Source: Andrena cerasifolii (taxonomy: Eukaryota; Arthropoda; Insecta; Hymenoptera; Andrenidae). Taken from it: 64,000 bases of DNA. A program made the translations under genes and the position numbers. Below, in pieces: positions 11,001 to 20,429 of this stretch. The notes beneath the pieces were generated by a model. That model was given only the letters and a program-made list of their open reading frames with translations, ran no database searches and was not told the DNA's origin. Location: the NCBI RefSeq assembly GCF_050908995.1, contig NC_135118.1, positions 8,060,001 through 8,124,000 on the forward strand. Reading direction: 5' to 3'. Each line of letters opens with the position of its first letter. Within the stretch, counting starts at the first letter, position 1.

Positions 11001-11541
11001 TCTCTCTTTTTTCTAACAAGTTTTATAATTTTGCTACTAGAGATGTACCGACTAGTGGCTGACTAGTCGGTTTAGGGGTTACGCCACCCTCAGGCGCTCG
11101 AAACAGCACTAAACTATTTGGACGAATTGTTTTTGCAGCTACTATGAGCTTGAAAATTATTTCTCTACTTCTTGTGTGCAGAGCATGTATTAGTCCATAT
11201 ATTGTATAAATACTGAACAAAAATATAAAAATATGGCCGAGTTATACAGCCCATTAAAGAGGAAGGACCAAAGTATATTTTAGCATATTTGTTATCGAGT
11301 AATTAATTAAAAAATGAAAAACATTGAAAACTGAAGAAACGTATCAACTAGCCCCGGTCTCCCCTACTTGACACTGCCAAATCTTCGACTATCTCAAGAG
11401 AAATGATTTCTGCTCACAGTGAAGGAGGAGCACAGGACGCACTGCCGCCACTGGGGTGGCGAATGCATGAACGCTTGCAATCCAATCCTACAGCATCCGG
11501 TCGTCGATTGCCCTGACCAAGTTTGTTGTACGTTAGTCTAA
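8099..11541 (+). CDS. Secreted two-module Cys-rich peptide, beta-defensin / carboxypeptidase-inhibitor-like
   Basis: Three exons, 8099-8159, 9218-9331 and 11420-11541 (TAA at 11539-11541), join in frame at GT-AG sites to give about 98 residues. Exon 1 is a signal peptide (MKLYLPVVLVALVATLLHSA). Exon 2 carries a seven-cysteine module (from ICPPENC to CNTCC). Exon 3 carries a six-cysteine module with spacing C-x6-C-x3-C-x10-C-x4-CC and a WGGEC turn. That spacing is the beta-defensin pattern, also used by the two-domain tick carboxypeptidase inhibitor. Exon 2 may instead start at 9233, which removes five residues and stays in frame; the acceptor at 9216-9217 has the better pyrimidine tract. A role in defence or as a protease inhibitor is inference. 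The cysteine total is odd (13), so one residue may be free or bridge a dimer. The TATA box upstream suggests regulated expression. Intron 2 is full of transposons. Confidence 0.75.
10008..10386. mobile_element. Foldback element in intron 2 of the peptide gene
   Basis: The two halves are inverted: aacccggaaattcagag and cgtggaatatctcgagaacggtgag on the left match ctctcaccgctctcgagat and ggcgccaac on the right. A fuller relative lies at 59729-60260. The right end is poorly preserved, so the boundaries are approximate. Confidence 0.6.
10450..11364. mobile_element. TA-flanked transposon with GGGGAGACCGGGGC ends, in intron 2
   Basis: The left end reads CGGGAGACCGGGGCAAGTTG and the reversed right end GGGGAGACCGGGGCTAGTTG, both followed by ATAC. 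TA flanks both ends (10448-10449 and 11365-11366), the duplication expected of Tc1/mariner-type elements. Inside, 10815-10850 holds a short inverted gtatcaac..gttgatac-like pair. A piece of an unrelated TTAA-type element (about 11076-11265) and two gactagtcgg-rich segments (10900-10965 and 11038-11075) are nested within it. No transposase frame remains. Relatives are at 15768 (right end), 32170, 43490, 55643 and 62080. Confidence 0.75.
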
Positions 11542-11755
11542 GGGAAGGAAAAGAAAGCTGTCCAGCCTGTGAATCGCTAATGTTGATGTAAGCGATTTAT
11601 TACGACATCGTCTCTGGCCTGTTCGTTCGTGAATGTTGCGTGTAATAATAATGGCCGACCGAGTCACGCTAAGTTTGTTCGTACCACGGTAGAAAAGCGA
11701 CTTAATTGGTTCTAGAGGCACACAAGTACCTCGCCAGTAATCGACAGACAATAAA
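11542..11755 (+). other. Probable 3' UTR of the Cys-rich peptide gene
   Basis: Follows the TAA stop. The first AATAAA is at 11750-11755, and another lies near 11847. A minus-strand open frame of 115 codons (11533-11880) overlaps this stretch and is taken as chance. Confidence 0.45.
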
Positions 11756-12233
11756 TCGCCGTAGCACCAGGGCCCGTTGCAAATCTGAGACTCGCCAGCA
11801 TTTAGGGGAGAGGTGCCATAGAAGCGACAAGTTTTAAACGGGACAAATAAAATTGCCAAAATTCTAAACGGATTACACATGCAAGTTACATTCCTGTTTA
11901 AGGCAACGCTGCTTACTACCTAGTTATTTGACGTAAACTTCGCCGCGGTCTCACTCGCAAACGATCAGTAATCCGCAGTTGACGTTCTTTCTGAATTAAA
12001 AAGAGAAGTTTCTTTAGTTTTCTAGGGCGGTTCGTGAGTTATATACTAAGTGTGCAAGTCTTATATCATTAAAAGAGCCGCTATAACAGGTAAAGATTTA
12101 TATTTATTTTCTTTGTTTCCAGGTTATCTTATAATATGCTCACTTATAGTCTTAAATGGGACAACGTAACAAGTCTGAAACGGGACGTCCGTTTCCCTTC
12201 CAGTAGCAGTGAGATTTCAATTCTGACTCGAGC
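11756..12233. other. Intergenic, nothing recognised
   Basis: AT-rich sequence without splice-consistent exons. The word gggac recurs (11843, 12159 and 12182), possibly part of the decayed element that follows. Confidence 0.4.
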
Positions 12234-12425
12234 ATGGGCTTGCGAAAACGCGCGAGACTATTAACGAGTAATTCTAAAAAAAGCGCTGCGTTTGTAAAGA
12301 AAACTTTGCTACCAGTAAATACCATTGGTTACCAATGTAAAATTTGCGAGAAATGGGCCAATGAGCCGTGCGGAATAAAGGGTGTATTCAACTTTCTGTT
12401 GTACGTGCCATTAATTATATTCTAA
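12234..12425 (+). pseudogene. Remnant of a pogo/jerky-type transposase C-terminus
   Basis: A 63-codon open frame holds a basic stretch followed by YQCKICEKWANEPC. Insect pogo/Tigger-type DDE transposases often end in a zinc-binding motif of the form C-x2-C-x2-W-A-(H/N)-E-x-C, and the match is good over about 15 residues. No catalytic domain is present upstream, and the frame runs into AT-rich sequence after the motif. The family link is inference from this short motif; a chance open frame cannot be excluded. Confidence 0.35.
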
Positions 12426-13373
12426 CAGTTGATCTCATTTTTGTTCTCGTTTTGTTTATTTCCATTAACGTGTCCCTTTCATCACGTCGAATGTCCTATT
12501 TAAGACTACCTGGCCGTGAAAGGGACATTTTCGACTTATTTGAAAATCAAAGATTTTGTTATTTTCTGTTATTATTATAATGAGTTTGCAATGTATTGTT
12601 AGTGAAGGCCAATAAATATACTTCCTATCAGTGCACTTGTGTTTTAAATACCTGCCATGATATTATCAGAAATGGACGCTAAATAAAATTGTCCATTTTA
12701 TAGCAGCTCTCCCCCGCGTGGTGCAAACGCGAACGCTGTTTACGACGAACGATTCTCGCGTGGCTTCTAGTAGATTTACCTTAACGTGTGCGCGTAAGAG
12801 TGCGTAGTGTTAAACGTCAGACGGGTGACGAGGAGAGCAAGTATTTATTGTATAATAAAATATGTGTGTTAAATAGGTAATTTGACGTTTACTGTTCAAC
12901 CTTTTCATCCGATAAGAATACTCGGCAAAGATTTATCGGTCGTGGTTCATTGAAGAATGGAAATCGTTGGCCTCTGCCTCGCGACTGGCAGATACCTTAT
13001 CGTGATATCGAACCTGTTTTCTCTGATAAAGCAGATAGTGACGTAGCACCCTTGACATTTCGAGCTTTGCATTAAAATAGCGGTTTTACGGTGCTCCGGG
13101 TGCAAGAAATCTTTCTGCTGGAAATATTTTTCAAATAATTAATGAGTAGCGTATTTCTGCGTCTGTTGTATTTGTTTCTGCATGCTCAATTTTTAAAATA
13201 GATATTACCCCTGGAACGACACTAGGGAGTCACCGGTGACACGAGGACATTTTAATGTTGATACTTCGATCGACGATAGAATATCAAGCTTTCTCTCCCA
13301 AGTTTCGATTTCTTTACTGTAAACGATAACCGTGTGTTGGGAATATCTCCTCTGAAGCAGTGATGAGCAATCC
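12426..13373. other. Intergenic, nothing recognised
   Basis: No coding signal is seen. A 12-base perfect palindrome (gtcaccggtgac) is at 13229-13240. Confidence 0.4.
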
Positions 13374-13682
13374 GCGGCCCGCGGGCCGCATTTGGCCCGC
13401 CAGCCGCTGATCTGCGGCCCACCTGAACATTTGCATATATCTTTTGAACAGTAAAAGATATCGGAATGAATGTTGCGCCAAAAAATAGGATAAAATTATC
13501 CCTTTCTAATGTTGTATAATTTTATATTTTTTTACGTTTATTTTTTTTCCTTTCTGTTAACTTAATTATGATAAAAAACATTGAAAACTGTTTATTTGGT
13601 ACATTATTTAATGTCCTTTTAAGTGGTTTCTAATACAATTGTTTAATCGTTCGTCATCGAGTCGATTACGATGAACATTTTT

Positions 13683-13874
13683 TTAAATTTTCATTCTCGA
13701 GAATAGTTGCTGACACGCGTGCGTACTGCCAAATAAGCTGATTATTTGCCTGGAGTGGGTTGCTAGTAATGGAAATTTATTAGCCGGAAAGTAACGCTTA
13801 TGCAACTCAATAAGACTAGCATTCTGAAATTTATTCCCTAATTCTGTGTCGTTTTGTAAATCGATTATTTCCAT
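13683..13874 (-). pseudogene. hAT transposase C-terminal (dimerisation) fragment, minus strand
   Basis: A 63-codon frame ends in FPLLATHSRQIISLFGSTHA followed by CQQLFSRMKI. This matches the hAT C-terminal dimerisation domain, where a Leu-Phe-Gly-Ser-Thr stretch precedes a Cys and the F-S-x-M-K motif. The frame breaks just after MKI, and the homologous sequence continues in another frame, so it is a dead fragment. Confidence 0.7.
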
Positions 13875-13988
13875 TTGAAATTCTTCGGGAATTCTTTTAG
13901 CTTTAGCATTTATATTAAAGGGTGATGAAAAAATATTAAAATTTGTTTGTTTAGTTTTCCATCGCTAGCTACCCACTCCAGGCAAACA

Positions 13989-14174
13989 ATGAGCTTATTT
14001 GGCAGTACGTATGCGTGTCAGCAACAATTCTTGAAAATGAAAATTTTAAAAAGTGATCGTAGCAATCGACTCGCTGACGAATGATTAAATAATTGTATTA
14101 GAGCAGCAGTTTCGAATGTCGCACCCAATATTGTCAAGCTCGTTAACGAGAAACAGAATCAAGTATCTCGTTAA
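13989..14174 (+). pseudogene. hAT transposase C-terminal fragment, plus strand, with an internal stop
   Basis: Reads MSLFGSTYACQQQFLKMKI, then SNRLADE, an in-frame TGA, and LNNCIRAAV. It continues through a VNEKQNQVS stretch to TAA, which is the usual order at the hAT C-terminus. It is the inverted partner of the minus-strand fragment at 13683-13874; about 130 bases of the two are complementary. The internal stop makes it non-functional. Confidence 0.7.
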
Positions 14175-14180
14175 GTAAAT

Positions 14181-14775
14181 TTCAATGGTTATTTAAGTTC
14201 ATTTAATTAGAAAAATATACATACATATACCTGTTTATATTATAATATGTAGGTATATATTACTGTGTATATATTACTAATAAACAGTACATCAAATTTA
14301 AAAAAAAACGTTTCATTGTAAATCAATGTCAGGAATAACAAATTCAACCTATAAATTATAATTCTTGGATTAGTTATGAGGTGATGGACGTGAGGGTGGT
14401 AATAAGGTACACTACTTAATAAACTCAACAAATAATATGGTTTATTTTAAGACCAAAAAAAAAACTACTTTAAAGAAGATATCGAGCGGACGAAAAACAA
14501 CCGCTCTACTCGAGTCCTTCTAGCCGAATGCCCAACGGTCGCGTTCCTTTCAGAATCGCAGGCAACGCGTACCACGTGCACAACTTTTGGAAAAAACCCC
14601 GGCCCTGAGAACAAGGGAGGTTTCGTCGCCAGGCAAATCCAACAGTCACGAAACCTTCACTTGAACTTTATGACCTTACCTGGTCGCCTTCTACTCCGCT
14701 CGAAAATTCGCTGCTACGCACGCTACAGTTGCAACAAAATAATTATAAATTATTTAAACATTTACGCGAGCGCTG
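14181..14775. other. Intergenic, possible old LTR fragment
   Basis: No gene is seen. On the minus strand, 14735 down to about 14430 begins TGTTGCAACTG and contains AATAAA, which suggests an old LTR. I could not find a matching second end or a target-site duplication, so this is only a suggestion. Confidence 0.25.
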
Positions 14776-15009
14776 TACGAACTTGGGGCGATACATATAT
14801 CGCTATTTTTCATGAGCAGAAATAAGGACATTTAGAGCATTACATATTTAATTACAAATTACTAATAGTTAAACATCTTTGAAATATCTTTCTTAAATAA
14901 ATTGTTGATTTATTATTAAAGAATTAATCAATTACTCTGCAAATTTTGATCGCAAACAATTTTTTTATACCTTCTTTATGACGAGTTGCCTCTTAAATGA
15001 GCAGAAATT

Positions 15010-15768
15010 GGGACATTCACCTTATACATTTACGGTGGGGCAAGTTGTTACGGTAAGAACGTGCCCCAAGTCACGGTAACAACTAGCCCCTACCGACACA
15101 TGTAGCAATTTGAAGGACTATTCTGCTTATACATATATTCTGTTGGAATGTGTACAACGATAGACTGTTCCTAGAGTTAGAGTGTCAGGGACTTTAAGGA
15201 CCCGGTAATTTATGAGTTTCCTTTCTTTCGCTACAGGAGACCCAAAAGAGGGGAAAACGGTCTTCTCGACCCCTGCGCTTCTCAGTCCGAGAAAACCCTC
15301 TGAACGGATAACTTGCATCGCGCTAAAGACAGTATTCTTTCTATTACTTTTAGTTTAAGTTTTATACACTTCTTATTATTATTATTATACTGACGTTCGA
15401 CTGTGTAACTTTTATTTTCTTGAATAAATAAACATTATATTCTAACATATTCAAACGATAAACGCTATTGCACCATGTTCTTAAATGTCATCTGATCCAT
15501 AAGAACGAATAAATCTATAATATCGACGTTAAATAATTGAAATAGACCAAAAAATAATGATAGAAAAATATTTACTTATCTGATGCGCGACTAATAGGTT
15601 CTTGCTTACAACCACACGAATCGTTGTCGCGGACGCTATTAACATGGGCGACAGAGTGGCGCGATCAACTCACACGGAAAAAATAATTTAAAGTACAACG
15701 CTCTTTTTATTTTCAAGATAGAGCCGTCGGAACAACTTACCCCCGCAACTTTTAGCCCCGGTCTCCCC
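15010..15768. mobile_element. TA-flanked GGGGAGACC-family element, right part, split by a solo LTR
   Basis: The right end reads AGCCCCGGTCTCCCC followed by TA at 15769-15770. Internal words of the family (ggggcaagttgttac and gtaacaactagcccc) lie at 15035-15095. The solo LTR 15141-15447 is inserted within it. The left end was not found; a ggggcgata word near 14783 may belong to it. Confidence 0.55.
15141..15447 (+). mobile_element. Solo LTR, copy 2
   Basis: A 307-base element beginning TGTTGGAATG and ending ATTCTAACA, flanked by TATTC at 15136-15140 and 15448-15452 (a perfect 5-base duplication). It is nearly identical to the reverse complement of 6666-6972; only a few substitutions are visible (for example cccaaaaga against cccaaacga). 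It has AATAAA about 20 bases before its end. Confidence 0.9.
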
Positions 15769-15770
15769 TA

Positions 15771-16769
15771 CGACAGGAACTGAGGACTATGAACACTATG
15801 AGCAGTGCGTTGAGCTTCCAGCTGCAAATATAGGAAGGTGAAGCCCTGACGAAAACATTACCCGAGTGTCCGGAGTCAATTCTTTTTCTCCTTCGCACGA
15901 CAGATAGCAGGAATTGCAGAGTAGTCTGAGATTGTTATCAGAGCCAGGCAGCGGGTGAGTCACTGTTGTACTCAACAGCAATGGCCTGTTTTGAGACTGA
16001 TAGATAAAGAAATTCGTGAACAGAGGAAGCAACAGCAGTTGATAGTGGACATGTGCGCAACGTTGAAAGGAAATGAACGCGAAGCGCAAGCTAATTTTAT
16101 TATTCAACGCTCCGCTCTGTCAACTGACGGTAACAGATGATATTCGCGTTGCACGTAACTAGGAGTAACTGGAAAACTAGACGAAGGACGCGCAGGAGGA
16201 TGATGCGAAGCAGGAAGGAGCGAGGAATGGGTGGAGAGGGTACCGAGCGCTCAGGGCGATGCAGGCAGGAGGTTCGATAGTGCACGAATTCACGCATACG
16301 AGACCCAGAGCGGTGTTAGTTAGCCCTCGGGGGTCACTAGCGGAATCGCGAGCACGAGGAAAAGAGAACCAGCCGCGGGGCTCCCATCGTCCGCCATCTG
16401 AGCGCGAGATAAGAAACGGGAAGGCAGTGACGCACTCGTCGTTGCGGATTAACGTTCGCGAACAGTTGTGTAAAATGAATAACAAGCGAAAAAGTCGCGC
16501 GGCTCGGCTAGAGCGAATCTCCGGCTAAGCGTGACCAAGGAGGAAATAAAGATGCGAGGAAGAAGAGATACCTTGCCCGCGGCGATACACGCGAAACATG
16601 TGACACTAAATATAGAGACACGCAGAGCTCTACCGACGCCGCAACGGAATCGGCCGAAAATAACGAAATAAATGGCCCTTGGCTATTGAATACCGAGTGG
16701 GATAAAACAGTGCAAAGAGTTTGAATTTAGCTGTTGTCTAAAAGCCAGAATGTACGGTAATTATGGGAT
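15771..16769. other. Intergenic, no gene supported
   Basis: Mixed-composition sequence with short overlapping frames on both strands and no consistent exon. The stretch about 16540-16640 resembles 17715-17815 (both run through agaagagata..cccgcgg..tgtgacacta), an old local duplication. Confidence 0.35.
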
Positions 16770-16773
16770 TTAA

Positions 16774-17189
16774 GGGGTTACGCCACTTTGGATTCGAAAA
16801 ATAGCAGCTATCTTTAAAAAATTTTTTTTGAGAAAATGGTGATGAAACTTAAAAATCTATGACTAAGCATTTAGTATACAACTATTGAAGTGCGCAACAA
16901 AAATTTTGTTTGCTTCCTTCGAACAAAATGACGTCGCTGTGACCGGTCCTGGAAATGATGCTTTCGCAATCGGTGAGCAGCCTAACGCATACAATTTTCA
17001 GCCGATTCACATGAAACTTTGAGAGGATCTTTTCAATTTAACAATCTAAAGAATTATATAAAAACTGACCTTGCTACGGATACTTTTATATTCACTTTTC
17101 ACTTAAAACTTTTTAATTTTCTGTTATCATTTTTTGTTTTTAATCTCAAAGATAGCTGCTACTTTTCGAATCCTAAGTGTTGTAACTCC
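16774..17189. mobile_element. TTAA-type foldback MITE (GGGGTTACGCC family), diverged
   Basis: The left end is TTAA followed by GGGGTTACGCCACTTTGGAT. The right half is inverted (atctcaaagatagctgctac..ttttcgaatcc..gtaactcct). The left half has agcagctatctttaaaa, so the whole element folds on itself. The right flank is a mutated TTAA. TTAA duplication is the piggyBac signature. Confidence 0.65.
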
Positions 17190-18000
17190 TAAAGCCATGT
17201 CTAAATTTTGCAGTGGAAACTTTTTCTAAGAATGCATATTATTATTTGAACATTTTGTGCTACTGCTTGCATTGAAGAGAATACAAATTCTGATATTCGT
17301 TACCCTTGAAAAACTAAAAGCAAAGACATTCGTAAAAACTATGAATTTGTAACTACTGTGATAGCCAAAATGAACTCGACGTGTAACTATTGCAGCAAAG
17401 TGCGGTAGGCTTACCTCGAAAAACGGCAAAATCTTTAAAAGTAATAAGGGAAACACGTTCTCGCTTACTAACCCGATCCAAACTAACAGCCTAAAAGAAA
17501 TAAAATCAACAGTGCCGTGCCGATTTTATTACCAACACCCCTGAAATACCGAAAGTGCGGCATCTCTCCCATAATCAGCCTATGTATAGATCGTACAGGG
17601 GAAGTCATCGCTAACTTTTCCCCTTCAAGAGTAAGAAATACGCCTCTACAGAGAGAACAGGAATATGAAGAAGAGGAAGACAGAGGATGGGAAGTTATGA
17701 TTCAAAAAAGCCAGAAGAAGGTGATCAGGGAGAAGAGATATACTTCACCCGCGGAGGTACAAACGAACTTATGTGACACTAAGCATGGAGACTTGAGCAG
17801 GCGCCGTCGCTGCGAACTCGGCATCGGAGTCATCCTAAAAGTAATAAAATAAACGCTCCCTGATTACCAGTAAGCCAAGTAAAAAGAATGTAATGAGTCG
17901 TTCACGTTCATAAAGAGCCGCGCAATTATCCGCAATCGTTAATGTAAATCGCGAGTACCTCCCCGTCGACAGCGTTTTCCCTCCGCGGACGGAAAGAGGC
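17190..18000. other. Intergenic, no gene supported
   Basis: A 111-codon frame (17517-17852), starting at TTG, contains a Glu-rich run but no family features. It overlaps the duplicate segment 17715-17815 and is not called. Confidence 0.35.
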
Positions 18001-19010
18001 CCATAAAGGCAGGACGCAACGAGGACGGGCTTACCAAGATGAAGAGAAAGAGCAAGAAACTGCGAAAGGGTTGGAGATTACCGAGAAACGAAGGAGGAGC
18101 GCTAAACTGCAACCCAGAGAGAGGAGAATTACGAGGAAGTGGACGAGAAGAAGAAGAAGAAGAAGAGAACGGCGAAGGGGACGCAGAAGAAGATGATGAA
18201 GAAGAGGCACACGTTGCCCGGGGCGCTGCAGGCAGATGCCAGTACGTGTACTTACATATACACACGTAAGAGCCGTTTCGGTTAGCCCCGGGGGCGGAGG
18301 CGCGGAATCATGCAGCGTAGAAGAAGAAGGAGGCCCCCTTCCCCGCTCTCCCCCGGTGCCCGTCGTTGTGTAGAAGTTGCCCCCGGGGGCAGACGCGGAG
18401 GTGTACCCCACCACCAAGTGCTGCGGAGCAACGGTCGTTCTGCTGCGGGCACGGAAACGAGAGGAGATAGCGGCGAGCTTCGTGCGTCCTCTGCACCCCC
18501 GCCAGCCCTCCACCCGTTCGCCGCCCTCGAGCTCTCTGCGCGGTGATGGCGAAGGGCGAGGGCACGGAGGAGGGATCCACGGTGCCCCGAGGACATCCAG
18601 CGAGACAATACGCTCCGTGAGGCCTCCGGCGACTTCACGGCGGACCGTGCTCCTCTTCTCTCCACGCTCTTCCCTTCCCCCCGGCGCATCTGCCCTCCAT
18701 CTTCCACTCGCCGGCCCTCCTGACGTATCGCGCATTCAGCCCTTCCTTCGCTCCACAACTGCACCCTTTATCCTTCTCGGTGGACGCTGGAGAACACCTT
18801 GCCACCCTCGACGTCTGTTTCGGAGCGAGGAGGGGTGCGCAAATTGGCGAGATTTTTCCTGAGCACTCGGCAACTCGGAGTCGAATTTCGAGTCTGCGGC
18901 GATGAGGCGTCTAATAGAAGAAGTTCTCAGTTGGCTGTTTCAAGACACTGCTGGTTCTCGTTGGATCACCGAAGTTTTGGGGTGCGTTGAGCAGCGTCGA
19001 TGCTTGCTAG
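18001..19010. other. GC-rich non-repetitive block, no gene supported
   Basis: Several open frames overlap on both strands (up to 234 codons at 18031-18735 minus), as expected of GC-rich DNA with few stops. They are Arg/Pro/Ser-rich, mutually overlapping and without family features. An AAG/GAA-rich run lies near 18148-18170. It could be a CpG-rich regulatory region or an unrecognised transcript. Confidence 0.4.
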
Positions 19011-19256
19011 GGACCATTATTAGCAGAGTTATTATTACAGATTTGACCATAACAATTATGGCACCGTTATGCATATGTTGAACATGAATTCGTTGCAGAT
19101 TAGAAGAACGGTCGCGAATGCTATTTTCCTGTTTAAAGCCATTAACAATTGCATAGACAGTCCAACACTGCTTCGATTAATCAACTTTAATATATGTCCG
19201 CGCTCTCTGCGATGTGTGCCTGTTTTCCATAGCGACTTGTTCAGGAGCAACCTTAA

Positions 19257-19535
19257 CGCAGCGTTGGTAAGGTGGGCAAATGTAACGAGAGCAGTAAGGT
19301 GGGGTCCCAAAGACCCCGCAAATAATTTAGTGTTTTATGAGAAATCCACGTCTTTAATTAAATTTTTATTACCCAAAAATACTTAACCAATTAAACGTCT
19401 TTAATTTTCAGCGTAAATATACTCTTCCTACCTTATATAACGAACAAACTAAATAACACTGCCACGCGTTGTTAGAAAGTTATACTCAATTTAAAATCTT
19501 TGGGGTCTGTGAGACCCCAGCTTACCAACGCCGGG
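19257..19535. mobile_element. Short TTAA-flanked piggyBac-type MITE
   Basis: A 279-base element between TTAA at 19253-19256 and 19536-19539. The left end reads CGCAGCGTTGGTAAGGTGGG and the reversed right end CCCGGCGTTGGTAAGCTGGG. A ggggtc..gacccc hairpin lies inside each end. The 105-codon frame crossing it is chance. Confidence 0.8.
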
Positions 19536-19719
19536 TTAAGTCCAATGGCCCTATAACTAGGGTGTGTTGTTTTTGGCTAAAAATATTAGCCACTGCCTTG
19601 ATCATTTCTCTGGCTCTGTAAACCAGTTTAAACATTCTATTCAGAAGGCGAATTCTTTGTGACAATAGACCTACTTTTGATCTTCTGTGATGACGTGGTG
19701 TTTTACCAATTATAGAATA

Positions 19720-20420
19720 ATGGGCTACTGCCCGTGTATTGAATTATTTTTTTTGTATTATTATTGCATTTTCCGAAAGTACTATCTTTTCTCAATAAAA
19801 TGCCGCAAGGTTTATAGTAATATTTGCAAAATTGTAGATTTGACAGCTAAAAACGTCAAGCGGCAACCTATAGCGTCGCCTTTGCCCAGAAACTTTAAAT
19901 GCGTTTTTCTCGAATATTGTTTTCTCTTCGTTTTTTCCTGATTGCGAGCGAATTGAGGTTCAAATCGACTTGGAAAAAATTACAGGATGTGTAGAACATG
20001 TGTCGTTTCGGCGCAAACCTCTGATATGGTCTGTAAAAATTCGAGATTTTCATAAAAAAGTTAAGAAGTCACCGGATTTTTTTATGAAAGTCTCGAATTA
20101 GGTGCATAGGTTGCCGCTTGACGTTTTTAGCTGCCAAATCTACAATTTTGCAAATTTCACTATAAACCAAGCGGCATTTTATTAAGAGAAGATAGTACTT
20201 TCGGAAAATGCAATAAAAAAAAATAATTTTTCAACTGCCTAGTCCCCTTAAAGTTTCTGGGCGAAGGTGACGCTATATGTTGCCGCTTGACGTTTTCAGC
20301 TGTCCAATCTACAATTTTGCGAATTTTACTATAAACCAAGCGGCATTTTATTAAGAAAAGATAGTACTTTCGGAAAATGCAATAAAAAACCCAATTTTTC
20401 GACTGCCTAGTCCCCTTAAG
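19720..20420. mobile_element. Composite foldback of the GACTAGGCAGTC TTAA family
   Basis: The segment about 19740-19900 is repeated in inverted form at about 20100-20240, and again in part at 20270-20420. Shared words are gcattttccgaaagtactatc, gacgttttcagctg-like and ccaagcggcatttta. The right end, actgcctagtccccttaag (20401-20419), is the family end seen at 55593. The left end has decayed (ggctactgcccg). A partial second copy, or a tandem duplication of the right arm, explains the three arms. Confidence 0.6.
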
Positions 20421-20429
20421 TAAATAAGT

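Larger units (their letters stand above)
13374..14180. mobile_element. hAT-Charlie (GTF2IRD2-like) transposon remnant with two opposed C-termini
   Basis: The left end starts CAGTGATGAGCAATCCGCGG and continues with ggcccgcgggccgcatttgg. This resembles the terminal repeats of Charlie-type hAT elements, whose transposase gave rise to vertebrate GTF2IRD2. Two transposase C-terminal fragments lie head to head in the interior, described separately. No clear right terminal repeat or 8-base duplication was found, so the right edge is approximate. Confidence 0.65.

Noticed and set aside
18031..18735. 234-codon minus-strand frame
   Set aside because: Arg/Ser/Leu low-complexity composition, overlapped by several other frames on both strands; compositional.
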